DNA of 23,415 nucleotides from assembly GCA_910580225.1 (NCBI GenBank), contig CAJTXE010000007.1:116620-140034 (forward strand). The letters run 5' to 3'. This document shows positions 9,155 to 16,024 of this stretch, piece by piece; positions within the stretch are counted from its first letter, which is position 1, and each line of letters starts with the position of its first letter. Below the pieces are notes generated by a model. That model was not told where the DNA came from. It saw only the letters and a program-made list of their open reading frames with translations, and did no database searches. The DNA is from an uncultured Acetatifactor sp. (GTDB lineage Bacteria; Bacillota; Clostridia; Lachnospirales; Lachnospiraceae). The position numbers were made by a program, and so were the translations under genes.

Positions 9155-10204
9155 TTATGCAAATTCCGGGATTAATTCATAAATCTGGCGTATGCCTATG
9201 GTCACATTCGGAAATAAAATCTCCTTCTGAAAATCCTGGTCCTCTATATCCACTACTGCGTCCAGCTCTGCATTGCCAAAAGGAAGGAAAAAGCAGGTTC
9301 TTCCCTTTGTCTCCAGTTTATATTTGAACAGTTTCCGCAGCTGTATTTCCATATCGCCTTCATCAAAGTGAGTCAACTGACTATCAATGGCAGATACCTC
9401 CACTACAGTGGTATCGTTTTCCGTACTTGCAACTTTGATATCAACCCCCATTTTCTCTGCCAGCGAAAGGGTATCTGTTAACTCATCAGACATGGCTCCA
9501 TAATAGATTGCCAAATAAGTCCATGCTTCCATGGCGCCTTCGCCGTCCCGTATTGCATTCCGCAGATAATCATATCCAAAGTGACTGCCCTCCTTGGAAC
9601 TTCCCTCCGCTTTCATTCCGTATACAGTATTATCTTCAGCATCTGCAAGCAATTTCAAGACAGCGCCTTCCGCATCCTGCATTTCAATATACCATAAAAT
9701 GAAATTTACCCCTTCCTCATAATTATCATTGTAAATGACATATTGTTTCCATTGAGAAACGAAATAACCATAACCGGTTCCATCCCAGAGATGAGGCGGA
9801 AGCAGATAATCTTCCACAAACCGTATGATCACATTCCAATAAAGCCCCTTCTCTGAATACAAATATTCTGTCAGAGTATCATCCACTGTGAGTTCCTGTG
9901 AAGTCACATAATATTTTTCGTTTTCTGCCAGTCCTTCCGCAAATTTCTGCATTCTCTTTCCCAACGATATCTCATAAGTAGTGCTCAGCGACTCCACATT
10001 CATGCTCTCCCGCTGTCCAAGTGTAGTGCCGCCACATAACAGCTTGTCTTGTACCTGAAATATGATCTGCGGAAGAGAAATTGCGGCTGCTACCACCACT
10101 GCTATTACAATCGTTTCCATAAGATATGGAAAAAGCTTTCGCCGGCCCCTCTCTTTTCTGCTTTTTTTTCCACGTTTTACCCTGTTCTGCCCTGCATTTT
10201 TCAT
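9155..10204 (-). CDS. Single-pass membrane protein linked to the two-component system (unknown function)
   Basis: I do not recognise a family for this 349-residue protein. The first 24 residues are strongly basic (Lys/Arg-rich, then LFPYL). One hydrophobic segment follows at about residues 29-48 (ETIVIAVVVAAAISLPQIIF). The remaining 300 residues are hydrophilic, acidic and aromatic, predicted to lie outside the membrane, with no cysteine pair or lipobox. Its ATG overlaps the stop of the kinase gene (ATGA, 10201-10204), and GGTGG sits 7 nt upstream, so the two are translationally coupled. That coupling suggests an accessory sensor or regulator that contacts the kinase at the membrane, which is an inference from position only. 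Confidence 0.75.
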   Translation of the reverse strand: MKNAGQNRVKRGKKSRKERGRRKLFPYLMETIVIAVVVAAAISLPQIIFQVQDKLLCGGTTLGQRESMNVESLSTTYEISLGKRMQKFAEGLAENEKYYVTSQELTVDDTLTEYLYSEKGLYWNVIIRFVEDYLLPPHLWDGTGYGYFVSQWKQYVIYNDNYEEGVNFILWYIEMQDAEGAVLKLLADAEDNTVYGMKAEGSSKEGSHFGYDYLRNAIRDGEGAMEAWTYLAIYYGAMSDELTDTLSLAEKMGVDIKVASTENDTTVVEVSAIDSQLTHFDEGDMEIQLRKLFKYKLETKGRTCFFLPFGNAELDAVVDIEDQDFQKEILFPNVTIGIRQIYELIPEFA

Positions 10205-11664
10205 AAATCAGCCACCATTTTTCTTTGCTTCCGGTCTCCGGTCTCTCTGGGAAACAGTACTTTGATCACCGTTCCCTCTCCCAGACGGCTGTCTATATCC
10301 AATTTGCCGTTGTGGAGCTGAATGATCTTCTGGCACAGCGCCATTCCGATCCCGGCGCCGCCCTCCTTTCTGGAACGGGATTTGTCCACCATATAGAAAG
10401 CTTCGGTGATTCGGCTGATCTCATCCGCCGGAATCCCTCTGCCATTATCCACGATCTTTATCTCGTAATGCCCTTTAAGACAGCTGCCCTTCATCAGAAT
10501 AAAACTCCGCTCTCCCTTATCCAAAGCCTTGACTGCATTGTCCAGAAGGTTATACAGCAGGGACAGAAGCAGCTCATCATCTCCCCGGATTACCGCCTTC
10601 TCCAGTTCAACCTTCCCTTTTATGCCCTTCTGCCGCCACACCGGCCGCAGGGTGGTACGGATATTGTGTTCCAGGCTCTTGGTAGAAATCATCTTAAAGG
10701 CCAGGGGCGACTTGTCCATGCTCACCAGCTCCAGCAGTTTATGTGAAAGGCTCTCTAAACGTTTGCCCTGAGTAAAGATATAGAAATAAGCCTCATGGCA
10801 CTCCTCATCCGTCAGCTTCATGGAATTGAGCATATCCGCATAGCCTATAATAGAGGTCAGAGGTGTCTTTAATTCATGTGCGAACGCTGCCGTAAAATCT
10901 TCCTTCTGTTTTGCCTCCAGTTCCTTTTTCTGCATTTGCTCTACCAGACGGTCTGCCATCCGGTTAAAATTTCTCGCCAGCTGCCCTATCTCATCCTGAC
11001 TTGCATTTCGGGACCGCAGTTCATATGCCCCATCCGCAATTTTCCCCGCCAGCTTATCCAGACTGCGTATAGGTTTCGTAATGTAATGAGCCAACACGAA
11101 AATACAGATGCCGCCTGCGGCAAGCAGACATATCAGCGCTATTCGGTATCTGGAAAGCAGTTCTTCCCTGTCTCCATAGATTGCTGTCAGTTCTCTGCAC
11201 ATACCCAGATAAATACGGCTTGTCGAAACATCCTTCACAGCTACCGTAAACATATAATAGCCGCCGTTTATTTTCCTGATACAATAACCATAGTTATTAG
11301 CCGAGCTTAAAGAGTCCGTCAGCTTTGCGACCTCATCCGAAAATCCCATATTTTCCAGATACTCCTGGCCATACAACCAGATGCCGTCACTTTTCACCAC
11401 AAACATATGGCTTGCGTCCCGTTCCACATTTCTGGCAATACTGTTCAGGGTTTTACTGACAGCATAATCTTCTCCATATTCCTCTGTTGACTGATATCCC
11501 ATCTCAAACAGAAACTGAAACATCTGGCTGTCTTTATTCCCCTGCTCAATTTCCTTGTTCAGAAGACTGGAGAAGTCTGAGGAAAGCATCCAAATGCCAA
11601 AAGTCGCAAACATCAATGTCAGCAGTATCGTCATGGACAGAAACAGTTTATGTGCAAATCTCAT
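10201..11664 (-). CDS. Membrane sensor histidine kinase (HAMP, HisKA, HATPase)
   Basis: This is a transmembrane kinase that senses an extracytoplasmic signal and phosphorylates the adjacent response regulator. The layout is TM1 about 8-27, an extracytoplasmic sensor of about 145 residues, TM2 about 174-193, and HAMP about 194-245 (ITKPIRSLDKLAGKIADG). HisKA carries the phospho-acceptor in FAHELKTPLTSIIGYADML (H263). The ATPase shows the N-box LYNLLDNAVKA (N376), G1 DNGRGIP (406-412) and G2 GGAGIGMALCQKI (435-447). The start at 11664 has AAAGGA 7 nt upstream; a longer frame to 11736 has none. The 487-residue size is typical. It follows the regulator after 124 nt and overlaps the next gene by 4 nt. 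The signal sensed is unknown. Confidence 0.92.
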   Translation of the reverse strand: MRFAHKLFLSMTILLTLMFATFGIWMLSSDFSSLLNKEIEQGNKDSQMFQFLFEMGYQSTEEYGEDYAVSKTLNSIARNVERDASHMFVVKSDGIWLYGQEYLENMGFSDEVAKLTDSLSSANNYGYCIRKINGGYYMFTVAVKDVSTSRIYLGMCRELTAIYGDREELLSRYRIALICLLAAGGICIFVLAHYITKPIRSLDKLAGKIADGAYELRSRNASQDEIGQLARNFNRMADRLVEQMQKKELEAKQKEDFTAAFAHELKTPLTSIIGYADMLNSMKLTDEECHEAYFYIFTQGKRLESLSHKLLELVSMDKSPLAFKMISTKSLEHNIRTTLRPVWRQKGIKGKVELEKAVIRGDDELLLSLLYNLLDNAVKALDKGERSFILMKGSCLKGHYEIKIVDNGRGIPADEISRITEAFYMVDKSRSRKEGGAGIGMALCQKIIQLHNGKLDIDSRLGEGTVIKVLFPRETGDRKQRKMVADL

Positions 11665-11788
11665 TGGGAATCCTTTCCGCTTTGATGTCGGGCTTTTGCG
11701 AACATTCTGTCGGTTCCGCAGATACATCTGATCCACAGTTTATGGCCTGCTATGAACAAAACAGTTTCATTTCCCTTCCCGTGCACTG

Positions 11789-12460
11789 CTATCTTGTCAT
11801 CTTCTCCTCGCCTTCCAGGCGGTATCCCACTTTGTAGACTGCGGCAATCTCATTGTCCCAGTTCAGCTTCTTTTTCAGCCTCTGAATGTGCAAATCCACT
11901 GTCCGGCTCTGCCCCATGTATTCTCCGCCCCAGACGGTCTCGTAGATGGTTTCCCGGTACAGGGCGATATTGCGGTTCCGGGCAAGAAGAAGCAACAGGT
12001 CAAATTCTTTCATTGTAAGCTGTACCGGCTCCCCATTTTGCAGGACAGCCCGGGATGCCGTATCAATCACCACATCGAATACATTCAGCACAGTCTCCGT
12101 CTTATGATATCTGCGCAGAACTGCTTCCACCCGGGCCAGAAGCTCCACGATTTCAAAAGGTTTGGTCAGATAATCATCCGCCCCCATCCTCAGCCCTTTT
12201 ACTTTATTCTCCGTGCTTCCCAGGGCTGTCAGGAAAATCACCGGCAGCTCCAGTGTCCTGGCATATTCCATCAGCTCATAGCCATTGATCCCGGGAAGCA
12301 TCACATCCAAAAGCAGGAGATCAAATTTCTCATTATCCATGTAATCCGCCGCCTTCTCTCCATCCGGAGCCCAGGTGCAGTGGTATCCGGCTCTGCGCAG
12401 ATTCATTCTAATCAGATTTGCGATAGGCTCCTCGTCCTCCGCAATCAGTATCTTCAGCAT
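11789..12460 (-). CDS. OmpR/PhoB family response regulator
   Basis: This is a DNA-binding response regulator of 223 residues, the usual length. The receiver domain (1-115) has the acidic pocket EDEE (D9/E10), the phospho-acceptor D52 in LLLLDVMLPGINGYE, T78 in IFLTALGS and K100 in YLTKPFE. The C-terminal winged helix covers about 128-220, with LTMKEFDLLLLLARN, the recognition region GQSRTVDLHIQRLKKKL and the wing AVYKVGYRLEG. The start at 12460 is set by GGGGTGAT 7 nt upstream. It is the first gene of the operon with the histidine kinase. Target genes are not visible, but the symporter and the membrane protein downstream are natural candidates. Confidence 0.93.
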   Translation of the reverse strand: MLKILIAEDEEPIANLIRMNLRRAGYHCTWAPDGEKAADYMDNEKFDLLLLDVMLPGINGYELMEYARTLELPVIFLTALGSTENKVKGLRMGADDYLTKPFEIVELLARVEAVLRRYHKTETVLNVFDVVIDTASRAVLQNGEPVQLTMKEFDLLLLLARNRNIALYRETIYETVWGGEYMGQSRTVDLHIQRLKKKLNWDNEIAAVYKVGYRLEGEEKMTR

Positions 12461-12680
12461 GATTTATCACCCCAAGGTTCATTATTTGTTTGGTTTTCCT
12501 ATAAATTATGTGTCCCACATGTATCTTTTTTGTATCCTGCACGATTTCCCACCTCTATTTCTCAACGGGAAAAATTACTATATTTGAAAGAGCCTCTCCT
12601 GAACAGAAGAATGTGTGATTGTCACAGCATTTTACAAATGGGGAAAGGTAGTGAATCCTTATCTGTATGCCCTTGAAGTC

Positions 12681-12710
12681 ATTGTAACATAGTTACAACT
12701 CATTTGTCTA
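12681..12710 (-). promoter_or_regulatory. Candidate promoter for the two-component operon, with a dyad over the -10
   Basis: On the minus strand TAGACA (12705-12710), an 18-nt spacer and TACAAT (12681-12686) each match the sigma-A consensus in five of six bases. The inverted repeat TTGTAAC-ATA-GTTACAA (12682-12698) covers the -10 and part of the spacer, so it could be an operator. The transcript would have a leader of about 215 nt before the regulator gene. Confidence is limited because of the long leader. Confidence 0.45.
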
Positions 12711-12749
12711 CTTGATAAGCCTGCCTGATAAAAACTGCTGAATATAACA

Positions 12750-12898
12750 TTACTGTTCACGGCTTCGCCGCTCACAGCAACATAATGCACACAAAATGGG
12801 CAAAGTACACTCATTTTGGCGCCTGCCGTCAAATCGAAGGGATTGTATGTGTAAAAATGCGCACAAAAACACTTCGCGGAACTACCCGGGAACAGTAA
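12750..12898. repeat. Small inverted-repeat element (MITE- or REP-like candidate)
   Basis: TTACTGTTC (12750-12758) and GAACAGTAA (12890-12898) are perfect 9-bp terminal inverted repeats around 131 bp, and imperfect similarity continues outwards into AT-rich flanks. Just inside the left end is a hairpin with GGC-TTC-GCC at its tip. The centre holds AAAATG...CATTTT and two near-copies of AATGCRCACAAAA. The sequence does not code and looks unlike its neighbours. Whether it is repeated in the genome cannot be told from this window. Confidence 0.4.
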
Positions 12899-12945
12899 CA
12901 ATATAACAACCGTTCACTCCTTTTAGCAACAGTGAGCGAACTCTC

Positions 12946-13806
12946 TCACGAGCCACTGGACTGGTAATGCCGCACTCCATACCGCCACAGCAGATAACAG
13001 GGAATCAGGAACAGTCCTGCAGCCAGCGGCAGGAAAATATGTCCAATACCGGAACGCCGTTCCAACAGATATAACAGCGGATAGTACTGCACCAATGCAA
13101 AGGGAATGAGAAAAGTCATAATCCATAAAAGTCCCTTTCCATATATGCCCATGGGATATTTTCCGTACTCCTTCAACCCATTGGTAAAGATATTCATAAA
13201 TTCCAACCCTTCCAGCGTAAAAAAGCTCAGAGACGCATAAATGACAAAAAAACCGCTAAATAAAGCCGTGCCGCCTGCTATCATAAACACCACCGTCACC
13301 GCCTTTTCAAAATTCCACCGGACATCACTTTTCCAGATACCATATCCCAGCAGCAGCACCGCCTGAAGCAGCCTGCCAAAGCGAGTAATTTCAAACTGAC
13401 TGCCCAACACCTGAAGAACAATGCTCCGGGGCCTAAGGAGCAGCCTGTCAAAACTTCCCGTCCGCACCATTTTGGGAAAGGTATCGAAGCCTCTGGCAAA
13501 TATCTCGGCCAGAGAAAAAGCCGTCAACACAATGGAATAGCATAGAAGCACCTCGCTGTAGGTAAATCCCCTCACCTTGCTGAACCTGCAAAACATGAAT
13601 AAAATACCTACAAATACATTAAAAGACACCAGAAATGATCCCAGCGAATACATAAAAAAGGATTTTTTATACTGCATTTTGCTGCGAATAATGACAGAAA
13701 TATAGTGTTTGTACAGACGGAAGGCGTTTATTTTTGTACCTGCTTCTGTCTTTACTCCGCCTGACTTCTTCCTGTTCTCACCTTTGTATCTATCTGTCTT
13801 TTTCAT
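12946..13806 (-). CDS. ABC-2 type transporter permease (COG3694-like), cassette 1
   Basis: This is an integral membrane subunit of an ABC-2 family exporter-type cassette, with about six hydrophobic segments after a basic 28-residue N-terminus. The stretch FTYSEVLLCYSIVLTAFSLAEIFARGFD, followed by the region of GSFDRLLLRPRSIVLQVLGSQFE, is the hallmark of the COG3694 permeases that pair with a COG4587 permease and a COG4586 ATPase. The late aromatic segment FALVQYYPLLYLLER also fits. Predicted length is 286 residues, slightly long (about 260-270) because of the N-terminal extension. The ATG at 13806 has only a weak GTGGGG 7 nt upstream, so the start is uncertain. It lies 190 nt after its partner permease, a large gap for one operon. 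The substrate is unknown. Confidence 0.85.
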   Translation of the reverse strand: MKKTDRYKGENRKKSGGVKTEAGTKINAFRLYKHYISVIIRSKMQYKKSFFMYSLGSFLVSFNVFVGILFMFCRFSKVRGFTYSEVLLCYSIVLTAFSLAEIFARGFDTFPKMVRTGSFDRLLLRPRSIVLQVLGSQFEITRFGRLLQAVLLLGYGIWKSDVRWNFEKAVTVVFMIAGGTALFSGFFVIYASLSFFTLEGLEFMNIFTNGLKEYGKYPMGIYGKGLLWIMTFLIPFALVQYYPLLYLLERRSGIGHIFLPLAAGLFLIPCYLLWRYGVRHYQSSGS

Positions 13807-13995
13807 TCTTATACCCCACTGGGCGCTTGGACGCCTATACCAATCAATAATTGAAAGCTTACGATCAAATTTATTCCACCATGTTTCACTTTACCTGCCC
13901 CTTCTATAGCCTGCCCTTATGGATTCCGCTTCTGCAGGGGAGGTTAACATATGAGGCGGCTCTCCAACTGTCCCTATGGCAAGACATGGTATATT
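13807..13995 (-). other. Unusually long gap between the two permease genes of cassette 1
   Basis: No convincing reading frame with a ribosome site was found on the coding strand and no clear terminator was seen. A small GGCG...CGCC hairpin lies just before the downstream start codon. It may be a remnant of a lost reading frame or a regulatory spacer. Confidence 0.3.
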
Positions 13996-14799
13996 TCAGC
14001 CCCCCTGTATCATCACTTTCTTTTCGGCAGCCCTGCAGAGCATTTTCCCTCCTGCAATCAGCATGACCACCCAGAAAATCTGAAAACAGAGTGCCCGCTG
14101 CATCTCATTCCCCGACAAATTCCCGCTGTAAATCTGCAGTGCCGCATTCTGCATGGCGGCAAAAGGAAGCAATTCCAGTACCCTCTGTATCTTTTCCGGG
14201 AAAAAGGGCAGCGGTATGACTGCCCCCATCAGCAGTTCTGACATGGAGGTAAATAAAATCCGGATTCCGTCTGCGGAAATGGTAAAAAAGGAAAATACAT
14301 AAACCAAAGTACAGGACGCCACCACTACTGTCAGTCCCAGAAACAGCGAAAGTACGAACAGTCCAAAGTGCAGACCGTCCGCTGGAAGAGAAATACCGTA
14401 TGGTCTGGGCAGGAGTCCCGCCACCAACAAAATGGGAATGCAGCGCAGACAGGCTCTGGATAACCGGTTTGCCATTCCCCGTGCAAACCACATATCGTAA
14501 ATGTGGAGCGGACGGCACAGCTCATAAGCCACATTTCCGTTTACCACTGACTCCGTTATCTCTCCGTCCAGTATCCAAACGTCGAAAAATGCCAAAAATG
14601 CCTGCTGCAGCCAGACATAGGCGCAGGTGGCTTCCATGGTCATGGGATAAGCCTCTGGATTCGACTCATAAAAGGCATACAGTGCAAATATTTCCATAAA
14701 ACCCCAGAAAAACTGCGTCACTATACCTGAGAGTGCGGCAACCCTGTACTGCAGTCCCATCACCATTCTGAGACGAAAGAAACTGATATATTTTTTCAT
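13996..14799 (-). CDS. ABC-2 type transporter permease (COG4587-like), cassette 1
   Basis: This is the second membrane subunit of cassette 1, 267 residues with about six hydrophobic segments. The N-terminus (MKKYISFFRLRMVMGLQYR, then GIVTQFFWGFMEIFALYAFY) and the region of YVWLQQAFLAFF, GEITESVVNGNVAYELCRPL and YDMWFARGMANRL are typical of COG4587 permeases. It would form a heterodimeric channel with the following permease. The start at 14799 is fixed by AAAGGA 7 nt upstream; a TTG-started extension to 14856 has no ribosome site. A GCCTGTC/GACAGGC hairpin precedes the ribosome site. Cargo is unknown. Confidence 0.85.
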   Translation of the reverse strand: MKKYISFFRLRMVMGLQYRVAALSGIVTQFFWGFMEIFALYAFYESNPEAYPMTMEATCAYVWLQQAFLAFFDVWILDGEITESVVNGNVAYELCRPLHIYDMWFARGMANRLSRACLRCIPILLVAGLLPRPYGISLPADGLHFGLFVLSLFLGLTVVVASCTLVYVFSFFTISADGIRILFTSMSELLMGAVIPLPFFPEKIQRVLELLPFAAMQNAALQIYSGNLSGNEMQRALCFQIFWVVMLIAGGKMLCRAAEKKVMIQGG

Positions 14800-14813
14800 G
14801 TGCAATCCTTTCA

Positions 14814-14829
14814 GCCTGTCCCGACAGGC
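14814..14829 (-). promoter_or_regulatory. 7-bp inverted repeat just upstream of the permease ribosome site
   Basis: GCCTGTC and GACAGGC are perfectly complementary with a 2-bp centre. The dyad ends a few bases before the AAAGGA of the permease at 14799. As RNA it would form a hairpin only by opening its central pairs to make a loop, so a DNA operator or an mRNA processing/stability site are alternatives. Confidence 0.35.
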
Positions 14830-14849
14830 ATGTAAGCAACCATACCAAT

Positions 14850-14939
14850 CTAGCAAATCTGCTGTTTATACAGCATCAGGAACAGCTTCATGACATATTT
14901 CTCTGCCACAGCCGCAATAAAATGAATTCTGCTTTTCAT
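14850..14939 (-). CDS. Possible 29-residue hydrophobic peptide gene within ABC cassette 1
   Basis: A 30-codon frame starts at ATG 14939 with AAAGGAG about 10 nt upstream and ends at TAG 14850. It begins 26 nt after the ATPase stop and ends about 50 nt before the permease start, in the same direction. The product is basic at its start (MKSR), hydrophobic and helical through the middle (FIAAVAEKYVMKLFLMLY), and ends KQQIC with a C-terminal cysteine. It is too short for a database-style call. It could be a transported or signalling peptide, a small membrane partner of the transporter, or a leader that couples translation. It lacks the Glu/Pro tail of AgrD-type autoinducers. The ribosome site and position are the only evidence. 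Confidence 0.45.
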   Translation of the reverse strand: MKSRIHFIAAVAEKYVMKLFLMLYKQQIC

Positions 14940-14965
14940 TTTGACAAAACTCCTTTCGCCACAAA

Positions 14966-15802
14966 TCAAATCTCATATATCTTATAAAGTTCTGCCAGTG
15001 TCTCGTCGATTCCCGCATCCCCTTTTTTGATATCTTCCAAGGTGCCATCCATCAAAATCCTGCCTTTACCGATCAAGATAATCCGCTTTGTCAGGGCTTC
15101 AATGTCCTGCATGTCGTGGGTTGTCAGAATCACTGTAGTACCATGCTCCTGATTTCTCTTTTTGATAAAATCCCGCACCGCAAGCTTTGATACAGCATCA
15201 AGTCCAATGGTTGGCTCATCCAAAAACAAAATTTGAGGGCCGTGAAGCAACGATGCCGCAATTTCACATTTCATACGCTGTCCTAAGGATAGCTGTCTGG
15301 CTGGAGTGCGCAGCAGTTCCCTTAAATTCAATAATTCCATTAATTCTTCGAGATTTTCCCGATAAACCGGGTCTGATATGGAGTAGATATCCTTCAGCAG
15401 TTCAAAGGAATCTATGACCGGAACATCCCACCACAATTGGGACCGCTGTCCGAAGACTACGCCTATCTGCCTGACATGCTCGATGCGGCTGCATTTATCC
15501 TGCTTTCCGCCGGGTTTTGACTTCATTTCAGCCGTATTCGACAAAAGCCTGCCGTTCACCGATACTTTGCCGCTATCCGGAGTGAGTATTCCGCTTAAAA
15601 TTTTGATTGTGGAGCTTTTTCCTGCTCCGTTGGGTCCTATGTAGCCCACCATCTCGCCGTCCTTGATGGTGAAACTGATGTCTTTCAGGGCGGCAATTTC
15701 CTCATATTCTCTATGAAAAAGCGCCCTGAAAGCTTCCTTAAAACCTGCGTTCCTTTTTGCAATCCGGTACGACTTGCACACGTTCTCCATCGTAATCATC
15801 AT
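14966..15802 (-). CDS. ABC transporter ATP-binding protein (COG4586-like, short form), cassette 1
   Basis: This is the cytoplasmic ATPase that powers the two cassette 1 permeases. Motifs seen are Walker A GPNGAGKS (56-63), Q-loop region VVFGQRSQLWWDVPV, signature LSLGQRM (171-177), Walker B ILFLDEPTIGLD (191-202) and the H-loop in LTTHDM (H229). The LWWD.PV.DSF segment is characteristic of COG4586. At 278 residues it lacks the roughly 90-residue C-terminal region that its paralogue at 16105-17238 has, and ends soon after MDGTLEDIK. A Lys/Cys-containing insertion (about 88-108) follows the Walker A region. The start at 15802 has AGGAGG 5 nt upstream; a frame to 15844 has no such site. The promoter and structured leader lie upstream. 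Confidence 0.92.
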   Translation of the reverse strand: MMITMENVCKSYRIAKRNAGFKEAFRALFHREYEEIAALKDISFTIKDGEMVGYIGPNGAGKSSTIKILSGILTPDSGKVSVNGRLLSNTAEMKSKPGGKQDKCSRIEHVRQIGVVFGQRSQLWWDVPVIDSFELLKDIYSISDPVYRENLEELMELLNLRELLRTPARQLSLGQRMKCEIAASLLHGPQILFLDEPTIGLDAVSKLAVRDFIKKRNQEHGTTVILTTHDMQDIEALTKRIILIGKGRILMDGTLEDIKKGDAGIDETLAELYKIYEI

Positions 15803-16018
15803 TGCTTCCTCCTGGTAGTTATATTTTTTATGCTCCGAGGACATGGAGCATCGCCGTCAGGCCATTCATATCTTGCCAAGTAGGTATGGTGTGCTCGTCA
15901 GCACCCCAACTCTGTCAGACAATGCTGACAGATACCTGAAAGGTAAAATATTCAATTGTAGGCAAAAAAGAAAATTCCGGAGTATCCATAGGAACTCCCC
16001 GGAATTTTCTTGAAAGGG
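15803..16018 (-). ncRNA. Structured 5' leader of ABC cassette 1 (candidate cis-regulatory RNA)
   Basis: From the predicted start of transcription near 16018 to the ATPase start, the leader can fold into separate modules. The first is a hairpin with T-run (15964-16011). The second is a three-way junction: P1 AGGTAT/ATACCT (15932-15937 with 15882-15887), P2 CTGTCAG/CTGACAG (15925-15931 with 15912-15918), and P3 GG-G-GTGCT/AGCAC-A-CC closing on a GACG loop. P1 runs straight into P2, only AGTT separates P2 from P3, and P3 abuts P1. The third is hairpin ATGCTCC/GGAGCAT (15845-15851 with 15830-15836) whose loop carries TCCTC, complementary to GAGGA in the ribosome site. I recognise no known riboswitch class, and it lacks a T-box AGGGTGG motif. 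Pairing was found by eye only. Confidence 0.45.
15964..16011 (-). terminator. Intrinsic terminator or attenuator between the two ABC cassettes
   Basis: On the minus strand AAGAAAATTCC pairs perfectly with GGAATTTTCTT, with further pairing GGAGT/ACTCC inside after a GG bulge, and TTTTTT follows. It lies about 95 nt past the stop of the cassette 2 ATPase and so ends that operon. Because a strong promoter sits just before it (16025-16053), it is also positioned as an attenuator for cassette 1. Confidence 0.75.
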
Positions 16019-16024
16019 GATTAT

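Larger units (their letters stand above)
12461..12945. other. 485-bp intergenic region between the two-component operon and ABC cassette 1
   Basis: No credible gene lies here. The part next to the regulator (12461-12680) is AT-rich leader. The middle holds a candidate promoter (12681-12710), and 12750-12898 holds an inverted-repeat element. The 80-codon minus-strand frame at 12659-12901 lies within the repeat, lacks a ribosome site and has no protein-like composition. Confidence 0.6.

Noticed and set aside
12659..12901. 80-codon minus-strand frame in the intergenic region
   Set aside because: No ribosome site, lies inside an inverted-repeat element and has unnatural composition.
13951..14241. 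Plus-strand 96-codon frame with a good GGGGAGG ribosome-site-like sequence before ATG
   Set aside because: Most of it is antisense to the conserved COG4587-type permease and its product is Pro/His/Gln-rich shadow sequence.
14850..14939. AgrD-type cyclic lactone autoinducer as identity of the 29-residue peptide
   Set aside because: The Cys is the last residue and the acidic/proline tail is missing; no AgrB-like protease is encoded nearby.
15803..16018. T-box or known riboswitch in the ABC cassette 1 leader
   Set aside because: No T-box AGGGTGG antiterminator motif and no recalled consensus of purine, fluoride, guanidine, ZTP or cyclic-dinucleotide classes.
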